Of a DNA stretch of 64,000 nt, positions 17,517-26,515 are shown one piece after another. The stretch lies in the NCBI GenBank assembly GCA_965226695.1, contig OZ245405.1:62001-126000 (forward strand), in the 5' to 3' direction. Made by a program: the position numbers and the translations under genes. Positions within the stretch are counted from its first letter, which is position 1, and every line of letters starts with the position of its first letter. The notes below the pieces were generated by a model, which made no database searches, had not been told where the DNA came from, and saw only the letters and a list, made by a program, of their open reading frames with translations. Source of the DNA: CATOSD01 sp965226695 (GTDB lineage Bacteria; Chloroflexota; Dehalococcoidia; Lucifugimonadales; CATOSD01).

Positions 17517-18919
17517 ACGAGCAAATCTGTTTCGCTTCCGCGACGGAACTGGCGGCGAGCATACGCCGAAAGAGCCTATCTCCGGTGGAGATCGCACAGG
17601 CCCACCTCGAACGCATCGAGCGGCTCAATCCGGTCCTCAACGCCATCGTGTTCCCCGCTGCCGACCCGTTGGCCCAGGCCAGAGAGGCGGAAGCCGCCGT
17701 CATGCGCGGCGACGAGCTTGGGCCGCTCCACGGCGTGCCCTACACGCTGAAGGACTGCATCGAGACGGCGGGGCTGCCTATGTCCCTGGGGTCCCGGCTG
17801 TACGCGGGCTACGTTTCCGAGCAGGACGCCGAGGTCTACACCCGGCTGAAGGCGGCGGGCGGCATTCTGCTGGGCAAGACCAACATGCCCGAATTCGCGC
17901 TGTGGTGGGAGACCGACAACGACGTGTTCGGCCCTACCCGCAACCCCTGGAACCCTGAGCGAACGGCGGGAGGCTCCAGCGGCGGCGAGGCGGCGGCCAT
18001 AGCCGCCGGGCTGTCGCCACTGGGATTGGGCACTGACCTCGGCGGCTCCATACGCGCGCCGGCCAGCCTCTGCGGGATCGTGGGAATCAAACCCACGCTG
18101 GGACGCATCCCCTACACCGGCATACAACCCCAGGTGTTGCACCGAGCAATCCACGTGGGCCCCATGGCCAGGACCGTCGGCGACGTCGCCCTCGCCATGT
18201 CCATCCTGGCCGGCCCGGACGACGTGGACCTGTACGCGCCGCCGGTGCCGGTGCCCGACTACGCACCGCTCGACGCGGAGCTGAGCAACTTGAGAGTGGG
18301 CTGGAGTCCCACCGCCGGAGTGCCAGTTCAGCCGGAGGTGCAGCGCTCGGTTGCCGAGGCCGCCGCGGCGCTGGGCGAGATGGGGATGCGGACCGAGCAG
18401 GTGGAGATTCCCGCGCTGGCGGACAGGGACGCCGGCGCCGTCTCCCGTGTCATCTACAGTATGGAGGCGCGCCGCCACCTGGGGCCGATCATAGCCGGCC
18501 GGGAGTCGGAGCTGACGCCGATCATCCGCTCGCGATTCGTGGACGGCGACACCTTCACGCTGGACGAGTACCTCGACGCGAATCAGCAGTGGGAGGAGCT
18601 GCGCCAGGCCGTGAAGGAGTACTTCAATCGATACGACCTGTTCCTATGCCCTACGGTGCCCATGACGGCCTTCCCCCACGGCCAGGACGCGTTCCACATC
18701 GACGGCGGGGCACTCGTTGGCAGGCACACCCTCCGCCTCACTCTGCCCTGGGACCTGACCGGCTCGCCGGCAATCTCGGTGCCCTTCGGCTGGAGCGCCG
18801 ACGGCCTGCCCATAGGCGTCCAACTCGTGGGCCGCCACTTCGACGAGCTGACACTGCTGCAGGCCGCCCGCGCGCTGGAGGCCGCCGCGCCGCCGGCGCG
18901 GCGGCCGGTGGTGGGGTGA
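17513..18919 (+). CDS. amidase (amidase signature family)
   Basis: 468 residues. The Ser-cisSer-Lys triad is visible: Lys in HGVPYTLKDC, cis-Ser in GGSSGGEAAA, and the nucleophile in GTDLGGSIRAPA. The rest of the fold (GIKPTLGRIP, the HVGPMARTVGDVALAM helix, the C-terminal PIGVQLVGRHFDE) is intact. The family includes GatA, but gatB and gatC are absent here and the partner is a VOC protein. A free amidase that hydrolyses small amides is therefore the better reading. The start overlaps the VOC stop by 4 bases. Confidence 0.9.
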   Translation: MNEQICFASATELAASIRRKSLSPVEIAQAHLERIERLNPVLNAIVFPAADPLAQAREAEAAVMRGDELGPLHGVPYTLKDCIETAGLPMSLGSRLYAGYVSEQDAEVYTRLKAAGGILLGKTNMPEFALWWETDNDVFGPTRNPWNPERTAGGSSGGEAAAIAAGLSPLGLGTDLGGSIRAPASLCGIVGIKPTLGRIPYTGIQPQVLHRAIHVGPMARTVGDVALAMSILAGPDDVDLYAPPVPVPDYAPLDAELSNLRVGWSPTAGVPVQPEVQRSVAEAAAALGEMGMRTEQVEIPALADRDAGAVSRVIYSMEARRHLGPIIAGRESELTPIIRSRFVDGDTFTLDEYLDANQQWEELRQAVKEYFNRYDLFLCPTVPMTAFPHGQDAFHIDGGALVGRHTLRLTLPWDLTGSPAISVPFGWSADGLPIGVQLVGRHFDELTLLQAARALEAAAPPARRPVVG

Positions 18920-19102
18920 GGGCAGTCGGCGCTGCTGCCAGTTCGCTAGACTTAGCCCAATAACATGGGTATTCTCCAATTGACAACCTGTCGGCCGTAG
19001 ATTTGAGAATCTTGTCGTGCCAGGCGCCCCTAAACCCAAAAGGTTCTCTATTGCGTCACCGGATGGCCCATCCCAATAAGACAAGTGGCCTAGCTTTATT
19101 GG

Positions 19103-20041
19103 ATGAGTGAACCGATGCAACTCACTGAATCCCACCAACTCTCAATGATGGCGGCACAGGAGGAAGCGGTCTCAGCCTCCCGGGGTAGGCTGGGCCACCA
19201 ATTGCATGACTTTGAACGCGCTGTATTGGCGTGCGAAGACAACCTTTCCTTCATGGAGAAACTGCACGATGGCCAGATGAAGCTGGTCGTCACTTCTCCT
19301 CCCTACAATCTGGGAAAGGACTACGAGTCCAAGACCTCACTAGACGATTATCTCGAGGCACAAGGCCGGGTGATAAGCGAATGTGTTCGAGTTCTTCATC
19401 CCCAGGGGTCTATCTGCTGGCAGGTGGGAAACTACGTCAGCAAGGGAGAGATTGTCCCGCTTGACTCCGTTCTGTATCCGGTGTTCCAAAGCCTTGGGCT
19501 AAAGCTCCGCAATCGAATCGTCTGGCACTTCGGTCACGGCCTCCACTCTTCAAAAAGGCTGTCCGGTCGCTACGAGACCATCAATTGGTGGACGAAGAGC
19601 GATGACTACACTTGGAACCTCGACCCGATCAGAGTGCCATCGAAATATCCGGGGAAGCGCCATTTCAAGGGTCCAAATGTTGGCAAGCTCTCAGGAAACC
19701 CCAAAGGCAAGAATCCAAGCGACGTGTGGGAGTTTCCCAATGTCAAGAACAACCACCCCGAGAAGACAATTCACCCTTGTCAGTTCCCAATAGAGTTGGT
19801 TGAGCGTCTCGTCCTTTCGATGACAAACGAGGAAGACGCGGTGTTCGATCCCTTCATGGGGGTCGGGTCATCAGTCGTTGCCGCCCTTATGCATGGCCGG
19901 CAAGCCTACGGATGTGACATTGTTGAAGAGTACGTGGACATAGCCCAGCAACGAGTTAAACAATTCTACGCTGGCACATTGCGCACACGCCCTTTGGGTA
20001 AGCCCATATACGATCCGGCGAAGCCAAATGGGGGCCAATAG
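19103..20041 (+). CDS. type II-like DNA methyltransferase (beta class), orphaned
   Basis: 312 residues. Motif IV TSPPYN comes first (about residue 65) and the SAM-binding DPFMGVGSS comes last (about 255), the order of the beta class, which contains m4C enzymes such as M.BglII as well as m6A enzymes. The target region probably lies in the middle (about 120-210, KYPGKRHFKG and DVWEFPNV). The stop codon overlaps a GTG that opens a restriction-enzyme fragment, so the two were a restriction-modification pair. Base composition is lower in GC than its neighbours, as expected of a transferred unit. The target is probably related to RGATCY or AGATCT (inference from the partner). Confidence 0.9.
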   Translation: MSEPMQLTESHQLSMMAAQEEAVSASRGRLGHQLHDFERAVLACEDNLSFMEKLHDGQMKLVVTSPPYNLGKDYESKTSLDDYLEAQGRVISECVRVLHPQGSICWQVGNYVSKGEIVPLDSVLYPVFQSLGLKLRNRIVWHFGHGLHSSKRLSGRYETINWWTKSDDYTWNLDPIRVPSKYPGKRHFKGPNVGKLSGNPKGKNPSDVWEFPNVKNNHPEKTIHPCQFPIELVERLVLSMTNEEDAVFDPFMGVGSSVVAALMHGRQAYGCDIVEEYVDIAQQRVKQFYAGTLRTRPLGKPIYDPAKPNGGQ

Positions 20042-20247
20042 TGCAGATTAAGGCTCGCTACTCACACCTGAATGGCGAGGAATATCTGCTGGTTCATCGC
20101 AAGAACCTGTGGGAAGAAGTACAGACTGTGATCGAGCAGGTCGACGCCTGTTGGGAGACATGCAGCGGCAGGCGTGCGGATGCCTGTCTCTACACAAGAA
20201 GCTGTGTGCCTGGCCCCCCAGGAGTGAGCGGCCGCGCGCGGGGCTAG
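20041..20247 (+). pseudogene. truncated BglII/BstYI-like restriction endonuclease (N-terminal stub)
   Basis: About 35 residues from the GTG at 20041 (ending near EQVDA) match, from memory, the N-terminus of BstYI-type enzymes (Y-S-H-L-N-G-x-E-Y-x-x-V-H...W-E-E). After about 20150 the frame runs into unrelated low-quality sequence and stops at 20247, only 68 codons long, where intact relatives are roughly 200 residues. The catalytic part is missing, so no nuclease can be made. It overlaps the methylase stop by one base and shares a CTAG with the convergent TSP3 gene, so the deletion ended right at that gene. Confidence 0.75.
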
Positions 20248-23200
20248 GCTGAGCGTCTCAAGACTCTTTTGATCGATTGTCGGATGTTGCCGAGACGATC
20301 GGTCCAGTTCTCCTCTTGCGGTTCGACGTGACCGGGCAGGCCCTCGAAGGTGAAGCTTCTCCTGATGACGGGGTGGAAGTAGAGGCGGTCCGTGGCAAAG
20401 ACGCTCCTCCTCTGGTGGCGCAGCGGATGGAAGCCGTAGGCGCGCAGATACGCATTCGCCTGGGTGACGGATATCTGCCGCGTTTCATGCCACTGGTTCA
20501 GGATGCGCTGGAAGTCGGTTGCCAACAGGTAGCCTCTCGTAACTTCGGCCATCTGGAACGCCAGGTCACGATACGGCTCGCCTTCACGCCGGTGCCTGGA
20601 CTGCCGGGACGCCTGAACCGCCCGGTACATGCCAAAGCCCAAGCCGAGCATCACAAAGGGAACGCTCCTCAGCAGCCACGTGGGGAACCAGTCCAGAGGC
20701 ACCCAGTCTTCGGCATCGTGCCACCCGTCGCCGTCGGTGTCCGAATTGGTCGGATCGGTGCTAACGGTGTAGGTGATGCCCAGCAGGGACTTCTGGAAGC
20801 CCGCGCTCTCCTCGCCGTCCGACTTTCCGTCGCCGTCGGTGTCCGCGTTGGCCGAGTCGGTGCCGAGCTCCCGCTCGTCGCCGTCGCCGATGCCGTCGCC
20901 GTCGGTGTCTGAGAGCGCCGGGTTGCTCGCGCCCTCAGCCTCCTCCGCGTCGCCAATGCCGTCGCCATCGGAATCGGGGACAGTTGGGTTCGTGGGCCAG
21001 AGGCTGCCATCGTACTCTACGCCGGTTACCTCCTGGTAGTCGGTAAGTCCGTCGCCGTCGGTGTCCGGCAGGTTGGGATTGGTGATCACGACCGTGTCGG
21101 CGGCTTCGATGGTGATCACGAACCCCCCAATCTCGGCGGCATCGGAGAGGTTGTCGCCATCGGAGTCCACCACGAGGGGGTTGGTGACGTAGATGACCTC
21201 AGCGCCGCCCACCTCGACTCTCGAACCCTCCACTTCGTTGTGGTCCGGCAGGCCGTCGCCGTCTGTGTCGGTCTCGAGCGGGTCCGTCGCGAGCTCCCTC
21301 TCGCGCAGGTCGGTGAGTCCGTCGCCGTCTGTGTCGGCGCGGCCCGGATGCGTCGGAAGCCGGGACTGCGCGTCCGAAGGGTCGGTGCGGTTGATCTCGT
21401 CGCCGTCGCTGATCGTGTCGCCGTCGGTGTCCACCAGGCAGGGGTCCGAGGCCACCCGGCCCAGCCGCCCGCCGTCCAGCCGCCCGAGGTGTTCCGGCCC
21501 GTCCGCCAGGCCGTCGGAGTCCGTATCCGCCTGGGTGGGGCTGGTGCACAGGCCAATCTCCACCTGGTCGCCGAGGCCGTCGTCGTCGGTGTCGGCGCGC
21601 GTGCAGTTGGTGAGATGCTGATGCTCGAGCAGGTCGACCAGGCCGTCACTGTCGGTGTCCTCCGACTGCGGGTTGCATCGGTGGCCGAATTCGAGGTCGT
21701 CTCGCAGCCCGTCATCGTCAGTGTCGGGGCGAGTGGGGTCGCTCTGCGCCACCAGCTCTTCTCCCAGCAGGTCCAGCGTCACGCCTTGGCGCTCCTGGCC
21801 GTCCATGAGCAAGTCGTCGTCGGTGTCGCTGTCGTTGGGGTCGGAGTGGACGAGAACCTGCAGACCGCCGATAGTCAGGAGGTAGCCCTCGACTTCCACA
21901 AGGTCGGAGAGCTCGTCGCCGTCGGAGTCGGCGACCGTCGGGCTTGTCCCGTGGGTGCGCAGCTCGGGGCCGTCGTTCAGCCCATCGCCGTCGGTGTCGG
22001 CCCGCACGGGGTCCGTATGCGGCTCGGCGACCTCCTCGCCGTCGGTTAGTCCGTCGCCGTCGGTGTCTTCCAACAGTGGGTCCGGGAAAACCTGGATTGC
22101 CGTACTCATTGGCGAGATGGTGAATCCGCTAACCTCCTGGCCGTCGGTGAGGCCGTCACCGTCGGTGTCCTGGAGCTTGGGACTCGTGGAGTGGGTGTTG
22201 ACCTCGTCGCCGTCGCTGAGGCCGTCGCCGTCGCTGTCGACGATGTTCGGGTCGGTGGCGTGAGTCCGCACCTCGGCACCGTCGTTGAGTCCGTCTTCGT
22301 CGGTGTCCAGGTTCAGGGGGTCGGTGGATTGGTGAAGCAACTCGTCGCTGTCAGTCAGGCCGTCGCCGTCGGTGTCGGACAGTAGCGGATTGGTCTTGTG
22401 AGTGTTGACCTCGTCGCCGTCGCCGAGGCCGTCCCCATCGGTGTCCCTGTTGCTTGGCTGCGTGCGGTGAATGTCGATTTCGTCCTGGTCGAGAAGCCCA
22501 TCGCCATCGCTGTCGCCGGAGACGGGGTCGGTTCCAGCCCTGATTTCTGCGGCATCGTTAAGCCCGTCGCCGTCGGAGTCTCGCTTCGTGGGATCGGTGA
22601 GATGCGTGTTGACCTCGTCGCCGTCGCTGAGCGTGTCACCGTCGGTGTCAGCCAGCAGCGGGTTGATGCCGCGGTCCACCTCGAACTTGTCCGTTAACGA
22701 GTCGCCGTCGGTGTCCCTGTTGAGAGGGTCGGTGTGGTGTTCGTCGATTTCGGCAAAGTCCGTGAGCGCGTCGCCATCGGTGTCGGCCGACACCGGACTC
22801 GTCATGTGGGTGTTCACCTCGGCGCCATCGTCCAGGCCGTCGCCGTCGGTGTCCTTGTTGGCCGGAAGTGTTCCCCCTCGTATCTCCACGGCGTCGGGCA
22901 GGCCGTCATTGTCGGTGTCGGTCCTGTTCGGATCGGAGCCGTGGCGATTGACCTCGTCCCCGTCCCTGACCCCGTCGCCATCGGTGTCGTCGGACCTGGG
23001 ATTGGTCTTCTGAGTGTTGACCTCTTCGCCGTCCGAGAGTCCGTCGCCGTCGGTGTCCGCGACGACGGGATCCGTGCCGTGCCGGTTGATTTCGGAGGGG
23101 TCGTTCAGCCCGTCGCTGTCGGTGTCCGCGCTCGCGGGATTGGTCTTGTGCGTGTTCACCTCCGCGGAGTCGGAGAGACCGTCGCTGTCCGTGTCCGCTA

Positions 23201-23870
23201 AGATGGGACTGGAGCCGTGTCTCTGCACTTCGGCGCCGTCGGAGAGGCCGTCGTTGTCGGTATCCGAGTCGGTCGGGTCGGACTTGTGGGTGTTCACCTC
23301 CGGCCCGTCTTCCAAGCCGTCGCCGTCGGTGTCCGGGAACAGCGGCCTGGTGCGGTGTCTGTTCACCTCCGCGGAGTCGGAGAGACCGTCGCCGTCGGTG
23401 TCCGAGTTCGTGGGGCTCGTGTTGTGAGTGTTCACCTCGAGGCTGTCGGAGAGTCCGTCGTTGTCCGAGTCCGCATCCTTCGGATCAGAGCCGTGAATTC
23501 TGACCTCCGCCCCGTCGGAGAGTCCGTCGTTGTCCGAGTCGTCGTCGTTTGGATCGGTCTTGTGGGTGTTGACCTCGTCCCCGTCGTCCAGGGCGTCGCC
23601 GTCGCTGTCCTCGTCCAAGGGGTCGGTCTTGTGCTTGTTGACCTCCGGGCCGTCCTCGAGGCCGTCGTCGTCGCTGTCGTCGTCGTCAGGGTCGGTGCCG
23701 AGCTCAGCTTCCTCTTCGTCCGTGAGACCGTCTTTGTCGCTGTCTGTCGCCGTCTGGGCATGCGCCGGAGCGGCGAGGAGCGAGGCTAAGGCCAGCAGGC
23801 ACAGCGCGAGCGCCAGAGCGAGGCGCGGCAGCGAGGCGGACATGGCGAGGCGGAGCAGGCGGGCCGTCAT
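20244..23870 (-). CDS. giant TSP3-repeat calcium-binding surface protein with cytosolic tail
   Basis: 1208 residues. A signal peptide (about 1-38, ends APAHAQ) is followed by about 41 repeats of roughly 23 residues, each with a D-x-D-x-D-G-L-x-D loop (DTDGDGLSDGDEVNTHKTDP is typical), from about 42 to 1035. This is the thrombospondin type 3 / EF-like calcium loop pattern. One transmembrane helix follows (about 1045-1065, LLRSVPFVMLGLGFGMYRAV), then a basic 140-residue tail without repeats. The expected topology is an outside calcium-stiffened rod, a membrane anchor and a cytosolic tail. It is the last gene of a three-gene operon, and its start overlaps the previous stop (ATGA). The repeats differ enough in codons to argue against recent expansion. 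Confidence 0.92.
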   Translation of the reverse strand: MTARLLRLAMSASLPRLALALALCLLALASLLAAPAHAQTATDSDKDGLTDEEEAELGTDPDDDDSDDDGLEDGPEVNKHKTDPLDEDSDGDALDDGDEVNTHKTDPNDDDSDNDGLSDGAEVRIHGSDPKDADSDNDGLSDSLEVNTHNTSPTNSDTDGDGLSDSAEVNRHRTRPLFPDTDGDGLEDGPEVNTHKSDPTDSDTDNDGLSDGAEVQRHGSSPILADTDSDGLSDSAEVNTHKTNPASADTDSDGLNDPSEINRHGTDPVVADTDGDGLSDGEEVNTQKTNPRSDDTDGDGVRDGDEVNRHGSDPNRTDTDNDGLPDAVEIRGGTLPANKDTDGDGLDDGAEVNTHMTSPVSADTDGDALTDFAEIDEHHTDPLNRDTDGDSLTDKFEVDRGINPLLADTDGDTLSDGDEVNTHLTDPTKRDSDGDGLNDAAEIRAGTDPVSGDSDGDGLLDQDEIDIHRTQPSNRDTDGDGLGDGDEVNTHKTNPLLSDTDGDGLTDSDELLHQSTDPLNLDTDEDGLNDGAEVRTHATDPNIVDSDGDGLSDGDEVNTHSTSPKLQDTDGDGLTDGQEVSGFTISPMSTAIQVFPDPLLEDTDGDGLTDGEEVAEPHTDPVRADTDGDGLNDGPELRTHGTSPTVADSDGDELSDLVEVEGYLLTIGGLQVLVHSDPNDSDTDDDLLMDGQERQGVTLDLLGEELVAQSDPTRPDTDDDGLRDDLEFGHRCNPQSEDTDSDGLVDLLEHQHLTNCTRADTDDDGLGDQVEIGLCTSPTQADTDSDGLADGPEHLGRLDGGRLGRVASDPCLVDTDGDTISDGDEINRTDPSDAQSRLPTHPGRADTDGDGLTDLRERELATDPLETDTDGDGLPDHNEVEGSRVEVGGAEVIYVTNPLVVDSDGDNLSDAAEIGGFVITIEAADTVVITNPNLPDTDGDGLTDYQEVTGVEYDGSLWPTNPTVPDSDGDGIGDAEEAEGASNPALSDTDGDGIGDGDERELGTDSANADTDGDGKSDGEESAGFQKSLLGITYTVSTDPTNSDTDGDGWHDAEDWVPLDWFPTWLLRSVPFVMLGLGFGMYRAVQASRQSRHRREGEPYRDLAFQMAEVTRGYLLATDFQRILNQWHETRQISVTQANAYLRAYGFHPLRHQRRSVFATDRLYFHPVIRRSFTFEGLPGHVEPQEENWTDRLGNIRQSIKRVLRRSA

Positions 23871-24844
23871 CGCCGACGCCTGTGAGCGCCGGGAAAGTAC
23901 TGGCGATAGATGTTATCCAGAATGCCCTCCACGACTTCGCGGCGCGCAGCAACTTCCTCGTCGGTGTTGGCGCGCTTCAGCAGTTCGTCGGCCACGGCCA
24001 GGATACCCAGCGGAAAACGCCGCATCGCGACGTTTGCGATTTCGCGGTTGCAGAGCTGGCGGGCCTCGTTGATCCGTTCTTGCAGGACTTCCAGGCGGGC
24101 CTGGCTTCCTCTCCGTTGGGATTCGAGCTCCTCGACCACGCCGCGCAGCCGCGCAATCGCGCTGGCCGGGGCCAGGTTGGCAGCCTCTCGCAGCGCCTCA
24201 GTTCGGTATCCCGCCCGCTGACGTTCGTCGACGAGGCGAGAGATGGTCTGGCGATGGGCCGCGGTGTCCCGCCGCATTCCATTGAGCCTCGCCGCCAGGA
24301 CCCCTACGAGCCTGAGCCTGTCTTCGATCGGCGATTCGTCCGACCTCGGGTCCGGCATTTCGTCCAGCCACTCGGTCCACATCTCGTCTTCGCGCAGGTT
24401 CTTGGCAAGACGCCGGAATCGACCCACGGCGTTCCGCAACTCCGGCAACATCTGCTCAGCCCTTTCGCGCCGGTTTCTTGGCACTCTCGTTCTCCTGCCT
24501 TCGGGCCTTCCGGTGAAGAGCCACCAGACTGTGAGTGCCGCCACGACCGCGAGTACAAGCGCCAGGGCAACTGTGGCCAGAAGGTAATGTCTGGCAGCCT
24601 CGAAAAGGTCTGAAACGAATGACCAGGGGCCTCCCATCCAGCTGCGCGTCGACGTGTCGCCGCCGGCCTGGGCGGCGACTTCGCCGGCGGTCTCGCCCAA
24701 CGGCTCGACAAGCGCGCGCGGCGGCTCCGCGGAGGCGGAGCCCACGGGGCCGCCGGCTTGCGCGGCGCCGACCAGCGCCAGCGCCAGCAGCGGCAGCATG
24801 CCGATGGCGAAGACTCGGCCGTAAGGATGGGCCCGAACACTCAA
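23867..24844 (-). CDS. membrane protein with probable cytosolic coiled coil, partner of tubulin-like protein
   Basis: 325 residues from a TTG at 24844 with GGAG upstream. The signal peptide (about 1-31) is followed by an outside segment of about 55 residues, a strong transmembrane helix (about 88-111, HYLLATVALALVLAVVAALT), then a basic stop-transfer (GRPEGRRTRVPRNRRERAEQ). About 200 residues of Arg/Glu/Leu-rich helix follow (RDTAAHRQTISRLVDERQ, VVEELESQRRGSQARLEVLQ), very likely coiled coil inside the cell. No catalytic motif is visible. It lies 30 bases after the tubulin-like gene and overlaps the TSP3 gene, so it is a candidate linker between them. Confidence 0.75.
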   Translation of the reverse strand: MSVRAHPYGRVFAIGMLPLLALALVGAAQAGGPVGSASAEPPRALVEPLGETAGEVAAQAGGDTSTRSWMGGPWSFVSDLFEAARHYLLATVALALVLAVVAALTVWWLFTGRPEGRRTRVPRNRRERAEQMLPELRNAVGRFRRLAKNLREDEMWTEWLDEMPDPRSDESPIEDRLRLVGVLAARLNGMRRDTAAHRQTISRLVDERQRAGYRTEALREAANLAPASAIARLRGVVEELESQRRGSQARLEVLQERINEARQLCNREIANVAMRRFPLGILAVADELLKRANTDEEVAARREVVEGILDNIYRQYFPGAHRRRR

Positions 24845-24874
24845 TCGTTAACTCCGTAACACGCACAGGCGGGA

Positions 24875-26470
24875 CTAGCCGCGCCCGATCCCCCTGATTC
24901 CGGGCAAGGCTGACGCGCCGCGCTCAAGGATGGTTTCCTCGGGCAGTCGCCGGAGCGCGTCGGCCAGGGACTCGTCGGCTCTGGGTGCCCAGCCGGGGTC
25001 CCCGAGAGCCTGCCTGATTCCCTGCTCTATCTGCGGGAAGCGGGGCCCGCCCAACAGCACCGTAAGCCGAATGTCGGTCATCTGGGGGAAGCTGGCCATG
25101 AAGAAACGCGCGGAGCCGGACGAGGAGCTGTAGCTGTCCAAGCAGCCCCGCAGCAGCTCCTCGAAGCGCCCACGTTCCCTGTTGTCCTTAACCACGCGCC
25201 GCAGATACCTTTCGGGTCCTGCCATCAGCGCCAGGGCGTTGCGGGAGGTGTTTGGTTGGCATTCTACCACTGTGGCCTCGAGCGCCTTGTGAAGCATGTC
25301 CGAGAGCGTCGGCATTCCGTCGACCGGGCCGGCCTTCACGATGTTGCCCGTCATGCGCCTGATCCGCTCGGGGGCATTGCGGAGCGGGAAGATCGAGAAT
25401 CCGGCGGCGATGAACTCGTGCAGACCATCGCCCTTGGGCGACAGGGTGGTGCGCACGTTGGCCGCGTCGAGCTGGGTTCCAAACGGGTTGAAGTGGTAAG
25501 TGGTCTGCGCCGACAGGAACAGGGGCATTAGAACGTCTTGCAAGTAGCGGTTGATGCCTTCTTTGCCAATGAAGTCCGGATGGCCCAGCTCTTCCATGAG
25601 CAGGTTGTCGGCCAGCATCACCCCGTTTACCGACGGCGTTTGGGCGAGGTAGTAGAGAGACGTGAGCAGATTGGACAGCAGCCGCGGTTCTCCCCACTCG
25701 GCCCCCGAGGTAACGTTGCCGCGGCCCTCCGGCAGGACGCACAGGCTGAACGTGGTGGTGGGCGGCGGCTGGAGAGTGCGCTGCATCCACTCGGTAACGA
25801 TGGGCACGATGCCGGAGCCGGTGCCCCCGCCCAGGCCGCTGAACGTGAGCAGATAGCCGTTGTTCTCCCGGTTGAACACGCCGCCGTCGGCCAGAGAGTC
25901 GCGGATCGTGTCCGTGCCCTGCTCGTTTTCGAGGATGTTGTAGATGGCCGAGGCCCGGCCCAGCAGGGTGAATCCCCCCGCGCCTCCGGTCCTTCCCACC
26001 GTGTAGCCGCTGCCCTGCTGCTCGTCGGCCAGACCGGTGCGGCCCTCCGGCGCCATACCGAGAAGCCGCCCGAACTCCGCAGGAGGAGGAGGATCGAAAG
26101 ATAGCTGGACACGAGGGTCTCGCCAGCTGAAGAGATCGTTCATCTTGTCCGGCAAGTCGGACTGGGTGTCCATGACCACGGCTCGCACCGGGTAGTTGGC
26201 CGCCAGGTACGTGGACACGAAGTCGGGTTTGAGCCGGAAAACGCCGGCCAGCTTGCTCCCGGCCTCGCCACAGCCGATGAGGCAGATAGAGTGGGCCTCA
26301 CGCCGCGCCGACTCTTCCGCGTACTGGTTGACGGCCGACCGGACATTCAGGTCGATGTCGACGTCCGCGTCCGGATCGCCGGCGGTCGGCGTGGGGAGCA
26401 CGGGCGGCGTAGTAGTTCGCTGTTGCGTCGAGTCAAAAGTGTTCTCCAGGTCAGGCACCTCCTCCACCAT
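24875..26470 (-). CDS. divergent tubulin/FtsZ-like GTPase
   Basis: 531 residues from the ATG at 26470 (an overlapping TTG at 26473 is also possible). After a disordered acidic N-terminus (1-55), the tubulin fold is visible. The T1-like SICLIGCGEAGSKL is at about 62, the tubulin signature SGLGGGTGSG (T4 loop) is at about 212-220, followed by a helix, and a T7-like TQLDAANV is at about 333-340. T7 keeps the first acid, but the second acid position (Asp in FtsZ, Glu in tubulin) is Asn. The C-terminal half has further helices and a Ser-rich loop. It is distinct from the cell-division ftsZ at 30698, so the organism has two tubulin superfamily proteins. It heads the operon with the coiled-coil and TSP3 genes; a role as filament-forming scaffold is an inference. 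Confidence 0.82.
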   Translation of the reverse strand: MVEEVPDLENTFDSTQQRTTTPPVLPTPTAGDPDADVDIDLNVRSAVNQYAEESARREAHSICLIGCGEAGSKLAGVFRLKPDFVSTYLAANYPVRAVVMDTQSDLPDKMNDLFSWRDPRVQLSFDPPPPAEFGRLLGMAPEGRTGLADEQQGSGYTVGRTGGAGGFTLLGRASAIYNILENEQGTDTIRDSLADGGVFNRENNGYLLTFSGLGGGTGSGIVPIVTEWMQRTLQPPPTTTFSLCVLPEGRGNVTSGAEWGEPRLLSNLLTSLYYLAQTPSVNGVMLADNLLMEELGHPDFIGKEGINRYLQDVLMPLFLSAQTTYHFNPFGTQLDAANVRTTLSPKGDGLHEFIAAGFSIFPLRNAPERIRRMTGNIVKAGPVDGMPTLSDMLHKALEATVVECQPNTSRNALALMAGPERYLRRVVKDNRERGRFEELLRGCLDSYSSSSGSARFFMASFPQMTDIRLTVLLGGPRFPQIEQGIRQALGDPGWAPRADESLADALRRLPEETILERGASALPGIRGIGRG

Positions 26471-26473
26471 CAA

Positions 26474-26515
26474 TTTGCCGTGCTAAAGTTTGCCGTGCTA
26501 AAGGCCATGCTAAAG
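26474..26515 (-). promoter_or_regulatory. direct-repeat operator array before the tubulin-like operon
   Basis: Two perfect 15-bp copies of TTTGCCGTGCTAAAG (26474-26488 and 26489-26503) and a shortened third (GCCATGCTAAAG, 26504-26515) lie in tandem between the predicted -10 and the ATG. They would occupy the whole 5' leader, so they are candidates for a repressor site or an RNA element. Confidence 0.7.
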
